Shown: positions 8,848-16,117, counted from the stretch's first letter. The stretch is DNA of 16,303 nucleotides from Flavobacterium sp. (GCA_030151255.1 JASLED010000044.1:1-16303); one strand, 5' to 3'. Notes: generated from the letters alone by a model not told the origin. Numbers and translations: made by a program.

Positions 8848-9329
8848 CAGAAAAAGAAATATGGCAATATTTGCAGGAAGTTCCAGATCCTGGAATACCA
8901 GTAATTAATATCTTGGATTTGGGAATAGTTCGTAAAGTTGAAATTACAGATAATGAAAACATTACTATAACCATTACACCAACTTATTCGGGCTGTCCTG
9001 CAATGAATACTATTCCTATTTCTGTTCGCTTAAAATTAATTGAAAAAGGATTAAGTAATATTAATGTCATCAATCAGTTAAGTCCTTCTTGGACTACGAA
9101 TTGGATGACTGAAGAAGGGAAACAAAAAATGAAAGCGTATGGAATTGCGCCTCCTACAAAAAATTCCTCGAGCGATGAGCTCTTTTCGGACGAGAAAAAT
9201 ATTGAGTGTCCACAATGTAATTCACATAATACTCGTCTTATCAGTCAATTTGGTTCTGCAGTTTGTAAAGCGATGTATCAGTGTAACGATTGCCATGAAC
9301 CTTTTGATTATTTCAAATGTCATCAATAA
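8841..9329 (+). CDS. paaD: PaaD, MIP18/DUF59-type maturation factor for the phenylacetyl-CoA epoxidase
   Basis: This 162-aa protein has two parts. Residues about 3-100 are a MIP18 (DUF59) domain with DPGIPVINILDLGIV and the conserved SGCPAM cysteine (C52), the type of domain used in iron-sulfur and metal-cluster assembly. Residues about 120-162 form a cysteine-rich zinc-ribbon-like tail with C123-x2-C126, C142, C148-x2-C151 and C160. PaaD is required for epoxidase activity in characterised systems and probably helps assemble the PaaE cluster or the di-iron site. The start overlaps the paaC stop by 7 nt, and the stop is 5 bp before the preferred paaG start. Confidence 0.92.
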   Translation: MVTEKEIWQYLQEVPDPGIPVINILDLGIVRKVEITDNENITITITPTYSGCPAMNTIPISVRLKLIEKGLSNINVINQLSPSWTTNWMTEEGKQKMKAYGIAPPTKNSSSDELFSDEKNIECPQCNSHNTRLISQFGSAVCKAMYQCNDCHEPFDYFKCHQ

Positions 9330-9334
9330 AAAAT

Positions 9335-10120
9335 ATGGAAAAATCAACATCAATCCTATACACACAAAAGGATAAAATTGCGACAATTACATTGAATCGT
9401 CCTTCTGTTTTTAATAGTTTTAATCAGGAAATGATCAAATCTCTTCAATATCACTTAGATATTGCAGCTCAAGATGCTTCTGTTCGTGCAGTTGTTTTAA
9501 CTGGAATGGGAAAAGCATTTTGTGCGGGCCAAGATTTAGATGAAATTATAAAAGATAAAGGAATCGACTTCAATAAAATTATTCAAGAAAATTATAATCC
9601 TTTGGTTCTTAAAATTAGAAACATGGACAAGCCAGTTGTTGCCGCAGTAAATGGTGTCGCTGCAGGTGCGGGAGCAAATTTAGCTTTAGCTTGTGATATT
9701 GTTGTTGCCAAAGAATCGACAAATTTCATTCAAGCTTTTTCTAAAATTGGTTTAAACCCAGATTGTGGAGGAACTTATTTATTACCTCGTTTAATTGGGC
9801 TTCAAAAAGCAACTTCTTTAATGATGCTTGCAGATAAAGTTTCAGCAGCTCAAGCAAAAGAAATTGGAATGATTTATGATTTTTTCGCTGATGATATTTT
9901 CGATAGTGAAGTTGAAAAAATTGCTAATAAATTAGCTAATCTTCCAACTAAAGCTTTGGCTTACACCAAAAAATTATTGAATCAAACATTTAATAATTCA
10001 ATCGAAGAACAATTAATTCAAGAAGGATTATTTCAAGCTAAATTAGGGAAGACATCAGATTGTCAAGAAGGTATAAACGCATTTATCGAGAAAAGAAATC
10101 CAATCTTTAAAGGAGAATAA
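9335..10120 (+). CDS. paaG: PaaG-type enoyl-CoA hydratase/isomerase (1,2-epoxyphenylacetyl-CoA isomerase)
   Basis: This 261-aa crotonase-fold enzyme probably isomerises the ring epoxide to the seven-membered oxepin-CoA. Oxyanion-hole segments AFCAGQDLDE (61-70) and GVAAGAGANLALACDIVVA (107-125) are present. The acidic residue typical of PaaG, D143 in GLNPDCGGTYLLPRL, is kept. The related hydratase PaaF normally has glutamates at the catalytic positions, so PaaG is favoured. I start it at ATG 9335 (MEKSTSILY), 5 bp after paaD. An upstream in-frame ATG at 9317 would overlap the paaD end and add six residues. It is the last paa gene here: the complete IS element begins 12 bp after its stop. Confidence 0.88.
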   Translation: MEKSTSILYTQKDKIATITLNRPSVFNSFNQEMIKSLQYHLDIAAQDASVRAVVLTGMGKAFCAGQDLDEIIKDKGIDFNKIIQENYNPLVLKIRNMDKPVVAAVNGVAAGAGANLALACDIVVAKESTNFIQAFSKIGLNPDCGGTYLLPRLIGLQKATSLMMLADKVSAAQAKEIGMIYDFFADDIFDSEVEKIANKLANLPTKALAYTKKLLNQTFNNSIEEQLIQEGLFQAKLGKTSDCQEGINAFIEKRNPIFKGE

Positions 10121-10188
10121 GAAATAAAAAAAGGCACTGTCTCTTAAAGTATGTAAGTTCAAAAATAAAGCTTGGGTTAGGTTTTACA

Positions 10189-11385
10189 TTAAAGTCTAAC
10201 CCTTTCTTGATATAGGATTAAGAATTGATCAATAATCACACCCCAGTTTATCACTGGCATTGACCATTTTTTAGTTGCTTCTCTTACAGCCAAATATACG
10301 GATTTCATGACAGCTTCGTCAGTGGGAAAAGATAATTTATTTTTGGTATACTTCCTGATTTTGCCATTTAGGTTTTCAATTAAGTTGGTTGTATATATGA
10401 TTTTTCTAATATCTACGGGGAATTCAAAGAATACAGTAAGATCTTCCCAGTTGTTTCTCCAGCTTTGAATAGCATAGGAATATTTATGTTCCCATTTAGT
10501 TGCAAAGTCGTTTAGAGCCGCTTCAGCCGCTTGTTTGGTTGGAGCATTGTAAATCTCTTTCATGTCTGTGGTAAATTGTTTTTTATCCTTCCAAACAACG
10601 TATTTACAGGCATTACGTATCTGATGTACAACACAGATTTGTGTTTTAGATTCAGGGAAAACAGTACGTATAGTGTCAGTAAAACCGTTTAAGTTATCAG
10701 TTGCGGTAATTAAAATATCTTCAGTACCTCTGGCTTTCATATCAGTTAAAACACTCATCCAAAAGGAAGATGATTCATTTTTTCCAAGCCATAATCCTAA
10801 GACCTCCTTACGTCCATCGCGTTTTAACCCTACTGCGATATAGATGGTTTTATTAATAACTTTAGAGCCTTCTCTAACTTTAAATACAATACCATCCATC
10901 CAAACAATTAAATAAACAGGCTCTAATGGGCGATTTTGCCAAGCTACAATATCAGAAGTGATAGCATCAGTTATACGAGAAATGGTCGATTGAGAAACAT
11001 CAAAATTGTAAACCTCTCTGACTTGTTCTTCAATATCAGAAACGGACATCCCTTTGGCATAAAGTGATACAATAACGTTTTCTAGACCTTCTACCATACT
11101 TTTTCGTTTGGGTATAAGCATGGGGTTAAAACTTGCATCACGATCTCTAGGAACCTTTATTTCTTCTTCGCCGTAACTGGTTTTTATCTTTTTGTTAGAA
11201 TAGCCATTACGCGTATTATCTCCTTTTCTTGAATCATGCTTATCGTAATCCAGGTGAGCATCTAACTCGCCTTCTAGCATTTTTTCAATTCCTCGCTTTT
11301 GCAAGTCTTTTAGGAAATTTTGGAGTTCATCTCCAGTTTTAAACTGTTTGAAAAACTCATCTGGGAATAGGTCTTTTGTTTTCAT
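10189..11385 (-). CDS. IS256-family (mutator-type) DDE transposase
   Basis: This full-length 398-aa transposase has the IS256/mutator signature. Catalytic residues are probably D164 (VWMDGIVFKV), D230 (ITATDNLNGF) and E337 (TNLIENLNGKIRKY), with the family's C-x2-H motif as CVVHQIRN at 251-258. The N-terminal half carries GELDAHLDYDKHD and the helix-turn-helix-like region around 108-140. No frameshift or stop interrupts it, so the element could be active. It transposes its own IS by double-strand cleavage at the terminal repeats. The C-terminus is identical to the partial copy at the left edge of the window. Confidence 0.96.
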   Translation of the reverse strand: MKTKDLFPDEFFKQFKTGDELQNFLKDLQKRGIEKMLEGELDAHLDYDKHDSRKGDNTRNGYSNKKIKTSYGEEEIKVPRDRDASFNPMLIPKRKSMVEGLENVIVSLYAKGMSVSDIEEQVREVYNFDVSQSTISRITDAITSDIVAWQNRPLEPVYLIVWMDGIVFKVREGSKVINKTIYIAVGLKRDGRKEVLGLWLGKNESSSFWMSVLTDMKARGTEDILITATDNLNGFTDTIRTVFPESKTQICVVHQIRNACKYVVWKDKKQFTTDMKEIYNAPTKQAAEAALNDFATKWEHKYSYAIQSWRNNWEDLTVFFEFPVDIRKIIYTTNLIENLNGKIRKYTKNKLSFPTDEAVMKSVYLAVREATKKWSMPVINWGVIIDQFLILYQERVRL

Positions 11386-11410
11386 AACTATGTAAATTTA
11401 AATATATAAA

Positions 11411-11445
11411 AAAGTTCTGCTCGGTTTTAACCCAAGCAGAACTTT
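11411..11445. other. Stem-loop in the IS leader, upstream of the transposase
   Basis: AAAGTTCTGCT at 11411-11421 pairs perfectly with AGCAGAACTTT at 11435-11445, and an inner GGTT/AACC pairing (11423-11426 with 11429-11432) extends it. It lies inside the element between the 5' terminal repeat and the transposase start. Such leader hairpins in insertion sequences commonly limit transposase expression from outside transcripts. That role is inferred here. Confidence 0.6.
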
Positions 11446-11476
11446 ATACTTACACAGTTTTTGGTACAGTGTCAAT

Positions 11477-11510
11477 AAAAATGTGTCTTCCCTCATGAAG
11501 ACACATTTTT
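11477..11510 (-). terminator. Intrinsic terminator of the DGQHR operon
   Basis: AAAAATGTGTCTTC at 11477-11490 and its perfect 14-bp complement at 11497-11510 flank a 6-nt loop. Read on the - strand the hairpin follows the stop of the 550-aa gene by a few bases and ends in a T-run. It is symmetrical enough to act in both directions. The IS end begins only 3 bp from the hairpin, so the element inserted at the edge of this terminator without destroying it. Confidence 0.85.
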
Positions 11511-11516
11511 AAATTA

Positions 11517-13169
11517 CTAATTTTCTGTCTGTAAAGTTGGTGTTTCCTCCAATTCTTGTTCGTTATTTAATGTTATTCCTGAAGCTTCAGGTTCTAGTGA
11601 ATCAGAAATTGTTTTATCAAATATTTCTTTAATATAATCGTATGCTCCCTTAAAGGCTGATCCACCGTAAAGTTTCTTACTATTTAGATTATCTGTATTT
11701 GCCTTCAAAACATGAAAAAAGCGAGTGTATTTATCAATCATAATAGACTCTTTGTTATCCATATAGTTGTTTTTTTTATCAAATTTTTCTTCTAAAATTA
11801 AATTCGTAACAAATCCTAAAACCAATTCCATGCCTCTATTGGATAGATAATAATCATTATTCTGCAATATTTTATTCCCTTTAGTAAATATTTCTTTTAA
11901 GTTTGAACTCAATTGACTTATTTCTTTTTTATTTGTCACTTTTTGGCCAAAAATATTATTTTCATTTTTTATATAATTAAATTTATTTAAGGTGTCTACT
12001 AACGATTTTAGTGTGATTTTATTTTTTTTTGAATCGCCTACTAATCCAAAATGAACATGATCTTTAAAAGGACTTGATTTACATAACTCTTTTACTGTTA
12101 GAACACCAATCCTAATTAAAAATTCATTAGAAGTTATCTCCCATCCGTCGATATCACTAATTATTTCATATTCTAAATTAGGATCTACAGGTTTGGCATT
12201 TTTATTAATTTCTAAAAACATTTTCATTTCTTCTTTATCAGATAAATTATCCATTAGAACAACAGGTAATGAAAATCTTGATTGTTCAGTTTCTTTAAGT
12301 TGACTGAATGCTAACAATCTATGTTGTCCATCAACAACACGACAAGATGAAAAGTGATTAGGTATTATTAACTTAACATTACATGGTGTATGACTTTTAC
12401 TCACTTTATTTCTTTCTTCTAAAGGTATTGTACTATTTAATAATATCGAATTCATAAATCCACTAATTTCACCTGAGATTAATTTACCTGATATTTCATC
12501 TATTCTTTTATAATCAACCATTCTTTGATAGCCTATTTCTTGATTCAGTCTCCTAGAAACAAAGGCATAATTTAGAAGGTCATGGGGTTTAGAAGCATAA
12601 ACATAAGCAGGAGTATTACCAATATAAATCTTTACTGCATCAATTTCAATATGAGCATTTGGTAATCGAATATCTAATAGATTATACAAATCATTTCGGG
12701 ACCATTTACCAAATTTATTAGCTAAATTTTTAAAATATTCAAAATCATCTTTAAATAATATTGCTGTATGATTTGTCTGAGAATGATCTATAGACGCTAA
12801 GCTTTGTGCTTTATTTCTTTCTCTATGTTTATCAATATATAATATTTTAATAGGATAATGTGGTAAATCTTTATGTTTATCGTATATCTGTTGCTCATAT
12901 TTGTTTTCTTGGCATTTTAGAAAAAACGTTGCAATTTTTGAATTATTGTCATTTTTTTGTGTACTATCGTCATATATAATGATTATTTTATTCTCACGAT
13001 CTAAATAAATTCCATCTACATCTGTAATATCTGTTATACCATCATCAGCTTTAATTTTAAAGCATAATGAAATACATTCTAATCCTATATCGTTAAAAAA
13101 TAAAGCTGTTTCTCTTTCACTTTCTGGTGATTGAAATCCTTTGAAATCTTCTATTTCTTTTCTTGTCAT
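11517..13169 (-). CDS. DGQHR-motif protein with an extra N-terminal domain (550 aa)
   Basis: The central and C-terminal part carries the DGQHR signature (VVDGQHRLLAF, D280-R284) and the companion motif FLEINKNAKPVDPN at 318-331, as in the DndB/DpdB superfamily, thought to have a ParB/sulfiredoxin-like nucleotide-handling fold. Before it are about 190 residues of another domain. Residues 14-90 (ESERETALFF, then TDVDGIYLDRENKIIIIYDDS) resemble the core of a PD-(D/E)xK nuclease fold, but the expected E-x-K is replaced by YDD, so it looks catalytically degenerate (tentative). The C-terminus is acidic and probably disordered. It is the last gene of a four-gene - strand set, 51 bp after the other DGQHR gene. 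Its function is unknown. Family members act in DNA phosphorothioation control (DndB) and 7-deazaguanine DNA modification (DpdB), but no such partner genes are present here. Confidence 0.8.
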   Translation of the reverse strand: MTRKEIEDFKGFQSPESERETALFFNDIGLECISLCFKIKADDGITDITDVDGIYLDRENKIIIIYDDSTQKNDNNSKIATFFLKCQENKYEQQIYDKHKDLPHYPIKILYIDKHRERNKAQSLASIDHSQTNHTAILFKDDFEYFKNLANKFGKWSRNDLYNLLDIRLPNAHIEIDAVKIYIGNTPAYVYASKPHDLLNYAFVSRRLNQEIGYQRMVDYKRIDEISGKLISGEISGFMNSILLNSTIPLEERNKVSKSHTPCNVKLIIPNHFSSCRVVDGQHRLLAFSQLKETEQSRFSLPVVLMDNLSDKEEMKMFLEINKNAKPVDPNLEYEIISDIDGWEITSNEFLIRIGVLTVKELCKSSPFKDHVHFGLVGDSKKNKITLKSLVDTLNKFNYIKNENNIFGQKVTNKKEISQLSSNLKEIFTKGNKILQNNDYYLSNRGMELVLGFVTNLILEEKFDKKNNYMDNKESIMIDKYTRFFHVLKANTDNLNSKKLYGGSAFKGAYDYIKEIFDKTISDSLEPEASGITLNNEQELEETPTLQTEN

Positions 13170-13220
13170 AATTAAAATTAACGTAGTATATATCAGTTAT
13201 TAAATGATTGAAATGAATAA

Positions 13221-14396
13221 CTATTCTTTCAATTCTTTTATGCTAATCTCATTTTTTAATAATTTATAGAATGCTGCCTCACCGCCACTTCCTGGTTTGA
13301 AATTCCCAGAAGTAAAGTCATCATCTTCGATATTATACTGTACAAAATGATCGTAAAATTCATCTCTCGAAACAATTTTACCTATCTCCCCTTTTACTAT
13401 ATCTAAATACAAGTCTTTCAAATATCTCATAAATGCTTTGAAAGCGTTTGATCTTGGTAGTATGTTTCCTTGTGTGGTAACTTTATTCCAAGATATTGGC
13501 CATCGTTCTCTTATCGCAGAAAAATAGTTATATAAAATAACTGCAATATCTTCATCTTTGCCATCAATGTATAAGCTTCTGAATGGTAAATTTAACACTT
13601 CATTCTCTTTTAATTTCAACTTCTTCCCTTTTAACAAAGCTGTCCTATCTGCAAAAGGATCTTGAGAAATTAACTTTAATAATGATTCTACAAATACAGC
13701 TTGTGTTAAAGGTTCACTTTCTAATCTTCCCTTAGTCTTAACACCAAGCCTTTTAATTCTATGATATAAAGGACTATCATCAAAAACTGTATCAAGCGCC
13801 ACTGCTATTTTATGAGCACTTCGAAATGGACTATTAACTTTTGAAAGCCCTTCTAAATCATAAACTAGACTTTTATTAACTTTAGTTTGTGCTAAATTAA
13901 TTGTAGCAAAAATATTCGCTTGCTCATCGAGATCTAATCCAATAAAAACAACAATATTGAGTTCAAAATCAGGAATACCTAAAGTGAAATCGTAATTTCC
14001 TTGATCATTCATAAATGCTGCAATGCGATGCTGTCCATCTAAAACTTTTGCTATTTTCCTTAACGGTATCGAATCGGACTTACAGTCAGAAGTATATTCA
14101 GACAAAATCAATTCTCCATTTTCTTCATCATAAACAGCACTTTCAGGACTTATTGAAAGTACAATACCTGTAGGGAAAGAGGCATCTGGAGATCGAATAT
14201 ATTCCTTTATTTTCCTCACCCTTCCCTTATCTAAAGGCCTCTGAATTCCTAAATATCGCTCTACCTCTCTTTCTTCATTCTCTATTCGTCGTACATCAGA
14301 ATATGTAATGTCTATCAAATCCTCAGCAGAAATAGTTCCCATAAAGAACTCTCCCTTAGGTTGTTTTAACTTTAAAACTTTAATTTTTTTTTCCAT
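13221..14396 (-). CDS. DGQHR-motif protein (391 aa), DndB/DpdB superfamily
   Basis: The DGQHR signature is in AKVLDGQHRIAAFMN (D120-R124), with the second family motif IFATINLAQTKVNKSL at 162-177. The N-terminus has a strand-rich segment, FFMGTISAEDLIDIT, and RRIENEEREVERYLGIQRPL, where family members usually have an early substrate-handling motif ending in the QRPL-like turn. I start it at ATG 14396 (MEKKIKVLKL), 7 bp after the preceding gene. An earlier ATG at 14435 would overlap that gene by 32 bp and adds 13 residues without family character. The protein is shorter than its neighbour and lacks the extra N-terminal domain, so the pair are divergent paralogues. They probably work together. 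Biochemical role and target are not known from sequence. Confidence 0.82.
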   Translation of the reverse strand: MEKKIKVLKLKQPKGEFFMGTISAEDLIDITYSDVRRIENEEREVERYLGIQRPLDKGRVRKIKEYIRSPDASFPTGIVLSISPESAVYDEENGELILSEYTSDCKSDSIPLRKIAKVLDGQHRIAAFMNDQGNYDFTLGIPDFELNIVVFIGLDLDEQANIFATINLAQTKVNKSLVYDLEGLSKVNSPFRSAHKIAVALDTVFDDSPLYHRIKRLGVKTKGRLESEPLTQAVFVESLLKLISQDPFADRTALLKGKKLKLKENEVLNLPFRSLYIDGKDEDIAVILYNYFSAIRERWPISWNKVTTQGNILPRSNAFKAFMRYLKDLYLDIVKGEIGKIVSRDEFYDHFVQYNIEDDDFTSGNFKPGSGGEAAFYKLLKNEISIKELKE

Positions 14397-14403
14397 AATA
14401 GGA

Positions 14404-14898
14404 CTACTTGTTAAGCCTTTGTTTAAATGAATCATTAAAACTCATTTGATCTTCTTTCTTTTTTTCAATAAAATTAACCGACTTTGAGGTATGATACCCA
14501 ACATAAACCCTAATCAAAATAATTGAGATTAAAACTATAAAAACAAAGTAGGTTAAGTTTTCTTCAATTTTTGTATTAAAATCACTATTTATATTATTTG
14601 TAATTAAAAAATTAAAAACAAATAGTATTATATATGTGCAAAAAATAGTTGGAATAATCAGATCTTTCCAGGGTAATTTATAAGTAATACCGTGTGTATT
14701 AAATATAAATAAAATACTAGGAGCCAATAAACTCATAGAATAAGCTAATAACTCTTTGTTAGTTACAAACACACCAGTTTTATCTATTATTTTAAAATAG
14801 ATAAAACTCAAAATGATCGGCAAAAACATTAATATAATTAAAACAATAATATCCTTGAAGCTTTTTCTTAATAGTGTAAAGTTAATTTTTTTTAACAT
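14404..14898 (-). CDS. Small four-helix inner-membrane protein, unknown function
   Basis: This 164-aa protein has four strongly hydrophobic segments, at about residues 17-37 (IIVLIILMFLPIILSFIYF), 49-66 (YSMSLLAPSILFIF), 81-100 (IIPTIFCTYIILFVFNFLI) and 117-134 (YFVFIVLISIILIRVYV). A short basic N-terminus precedes them and a charged C-terminal tail of about 28 residues (EKKKEDQMSFNDSFKQRLNK) follows. Positive residues near the first and last helices suggest both ends are cytoplasmic. I recognise no family. It is tightly linked to the DGQHR genes (7 bp before the next start), so it probably belongs to the same functional unit, perhaps as a membrane anchor or effector (inference). Confidence 0.7.
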   Translation of the reverse strand: MLKKINFTLLRKSFKDIIVLIILMFLPIILSFIYFKIIDKTGVFVTNKELLAYSMSLLAPSILFIFNTHGITYKLPWKDLIIPTIFCTYIILFVFNFLITNNINSDFNTKIEENLTYFVFIVLISIILIRVYVGYHTSKSVNFIEKKKEDQMSFNDSFKQRLNK

Positions 14899-14929
14899 CT
14901 TTAATTAATTATAAAACACTGACAAAAAT

Positions 14930-15229
14930 TTATATAAATGAAGTTGTAGTAAATAAACTTTTAATTCTTTTTGATAATTCACGATGGATTATAAATTCTA
15001 CTCTATCATATTCATCTAAAAAAGTATTATTTTTTGTTTCTTTTCCCTGACTCTTTAAGTCATTAAGTAAGTCAGTTTTTGTTTTTTTGATATAGTCAAG
15101 AGTAGCCTTTAAATCTGCAATTGATAAATTTTGTAAATCATTCATGTTTCCTATAATGTTTTTTATATTTCTTTCGATTTTAGTTGTTTCTATTTTTCTA
15201 TTGCTATTCTCAAACATTTTCTTAAACAA
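14930..15229 (-). CDS. Small charged helical protein (99 aa), unknown function
   Basis: This protein is rich in K, E, N and L with no signal peptide or membrane segment, and is predicted by eye to be almost all helix (DLQNLSIADLKATLDYIKKT...DEYDRVEFIIHRELSKRIKSL). The middle resembles a short coiled coil. I do not recognise a family. It is the first gene of the - strand set and lies 31 bp upstream of the membrane-protein gene. A second in-frame ATG at residue 5 is an alternative start. Its reality is supported by spacing and an ordinary amino-acid composition. Confidence 0.6.
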   Translation of the reverse strand: MFKKMFENSNRKIETTKIERNIKNIIGNMNDLQNLSIADLKATLDYIKKTKTDLLNDLKSQGKETKNNTFLDEYDRVEFIIHRELSKRIKSLFTTTSFI

Positions 15230-15540
15230 ATCACCTTATTTTAATTCAATTACCTTTTCAATAAGTAATATTTCGTAAGCAACTAGTGATCCTTTCCTAT
15301 AATAAGTTTCAGTTAGTCTAGTTTATTTAATGCCTGTTCTGTGTGAAATTTTCGTCTATGAATTTTATTTTTCCTTCAATATTTTTGATGAAAAAAGCAT
15401 AAGAAATACTGGTTTACAATTAAAAAATATGTACGAACTAAAAAATGCACCAACAAAGGTTTTTTATTCTTTCTTTGTCTTAAATATAGATTACAAAAGT
15501 TCTTTCATTCTTTTGTAGTGACTTTAGTTTCATATCAGTT
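15230..15540. other. Upstream region of the DGQHR operon, no confident gene
   Basis: This stretch must hold the promoter for the - strand operon that begins at 15229. I see no clean TTTG/TAnnTTTG pair on the - strand. A 62-codon + strand open frame (15330-15518) has a biased, low-complexity composition and no recognisable motif, so I do not call it a gene. Confidence 0.5.
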
Positions 15541-15549
15541 AACATTGTT

Positions 15550-15706
15550 TTTCACCTCCCGAGCAAAGCGATCGGATGAAATAAACAAAATACGGTGTAG
15601 TTTCCTAAAACCACACCTATATATGTATTTCGTTTAATTTCCCTTCAAACATATACATATATTATATGATTGCATTACGGAAATCCGTAAACACCGCTTT
15701 ATTTTG
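15550..15706. other. Structured intergenic region with nested inverted repeats
   Basis: Several pairings crowd here. TTTCA/TGAAA with CCGA/TCGG form a hairpin at 15550-15581 around a locally GC-richer AGCAAAGCGA. CAAAATACGGTGT (15586-15598) pairs with ACACCG (15691-15696) and TATTTTG (15700-15706), closing a loop of about 120 bp. Inside it are a hairpin at 15594-15617 (GGTGTAGTTT with AAAACCACACC, one mismatch), a 10-bp repeat pair at 15619-15628 and 15653-15662, and the palindrome at 15675-15690. GGTGT can pair with either of two partners, so the long closing stem and the local hairpin are mutually exclusive. It may be a non-coding RNA, a regulatory leader or a recombination site. None of these is established. 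Confidence 0.5.
15675..15690. promoter_or_regulatory. Operator-like palindrome TTACGGA-AA-TCCGTAA
   Basis: A 16-bp dyad with 7-bp perfect arms. It matches 13 of 16 positions of the palindrome core TTACCGAATTCGGTAA at 16144-16159, which lies beside the HTH regulator gene. The two similar dyads bracket that gene, making both plausible binding sites of the encoded repressor. Confidence 0.5.
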
Positions 15707-15740
15707 AGTAAGTAGCTGTTTATTTGACAAATTGAAGCAT

Positions 15741-15768
15741 AAAAAAAGCAGTACTTTTTGTACTGCTT
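15741..15768 (-). terminator. Intrinsic terminator of the HTH regulator gene
   Basis: AAGCAGTAC (15746-15754) and GTACTGCTT (15760-15768) form a perfect 9-bp stem with a 5-nt loop. On the - strand the stem is followed by an uninterrupted T-run (complement of 15741-15747). It lies about 70 bp after the stop of the HTH gene and separates that gene from the DGQHR operon. Confidence 0.85.
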
Positions 15769-15835
15769 GAATATATTATAAATCGTAATTTATTTTATTT
15801 TGAAATATATCAAATTTAGATTAAGAATATTGTTA

Positions 15836-16099
15836 CTAATAATGTTTATCAAGTTCTTTATAATATTCTTCAAAATTAAAATCAATATCAAATAATTCTT
15901 TAGGATTGACTCTTAGGGCAATCGCTATTTCTATTAAAGTACTTATTCTAAAATCGATTTTATTATTTGCAGCATCACTAATTCTAGCAGGAGTTATATT
16001 TGCTTTATTTGCTAAGAAAGAATATGGTTGATTACCTTTAAGAGTCTTAATTTTATTAGCAACTAATTTTTTAATTTCTGGAGTTTTATTTTCATCCAT
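15836..16099 (-). CDS. Xre/Cro-C1-family HTH transcriptional regulator (87 aa)
   Basis: This small single-domain DNA-binding protein has its helix-turn-helix at about residues 25-64 (PYSFLANKANITPARISDAA, then ISTLIEIAIALRVNPKELF), the classic HTH_3 pattern, followed by an acidic tail ending YKELDKHY. I start it at ATG 16099 (MDENKTPEIKK) because an AAGGAA Shine-Dalgarno-like sequence lies just upstream and because two perfect palindromes occupy the DNA before it. An in-frame ATG at 16144 would give 102 aa but puts its first codon inside one palindrome. The gene has its own terminator and is divergent from a + strand promoter, so it is probably an autoregulated repressor. Its target could be the + strand gene, the DGQHR operon, or both. 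Confidence 0.8.
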   Translation of the reverse strand: MDENKTPEIKKLVANKIKTLKGNQPYSFLANKANITPARISDAANNKIDFRISTLIEIAIALRVNPKELFDIDFNFEEYYKELDKHY

Positions 16100-16117
16100 A
16101 ATTCCTTTTTCATGCAA

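Larger units (their letters stand above)
10133..11473 (-). mobile_element. Complete IS256-family insertion sequence (copy 2)
   Basis: The element is 1,341 bp, bounded by imperfect terminal inverted repeats: GGCACTGTCTCTTAAAGT at 10133 and, read inward on the other strand from 11473, GACACTGTACCAAAAACT. The shared core is CACTGT, with a further match at TGTAAGT. One transposase gene fills it on the - strand. Flanks are A-rich: AATAAAAA immediately right of the element (11474-11481) also occurs at 10123-10130, but 2 bp away from the left end, so an 8-bp target duplication is likely but not clean. It sits between the paaG stop and the terminator of the convergent operon. Confidence 0.92.

Noticed and set aside
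9139..9375. 78-codon + frame overlapping the paaD/paaG junction
   Set aside because: It is an out-of-frame reading of the paaD zinc-ribbon region. PaaD and PaaG explain the same DNA fully.
1..11473. Calling the segment a confirmed composite transposon
   Set aside because: Only the end of copy 1 is visible, no shared outer target duplication can be tested, and the carB relic between the copies fits general rearrangement as well.
10123..11481. A clean 8-bp target-site duplication for IS copy 2
   Set aside because: AATAAAAA occurs on both sides, but the left one is 2 bp away from the inferred IS end, and A-rich DNA makes such matches easy.
15330..15518. 62-codon + strand open frame upstream of the DGQHR operon
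   Set aside because: Short, rich in F/Y/K/N with no motif, no neighbour on the same strand and no convincing start context. Such frames are expected by chance in AT-rich DNA.
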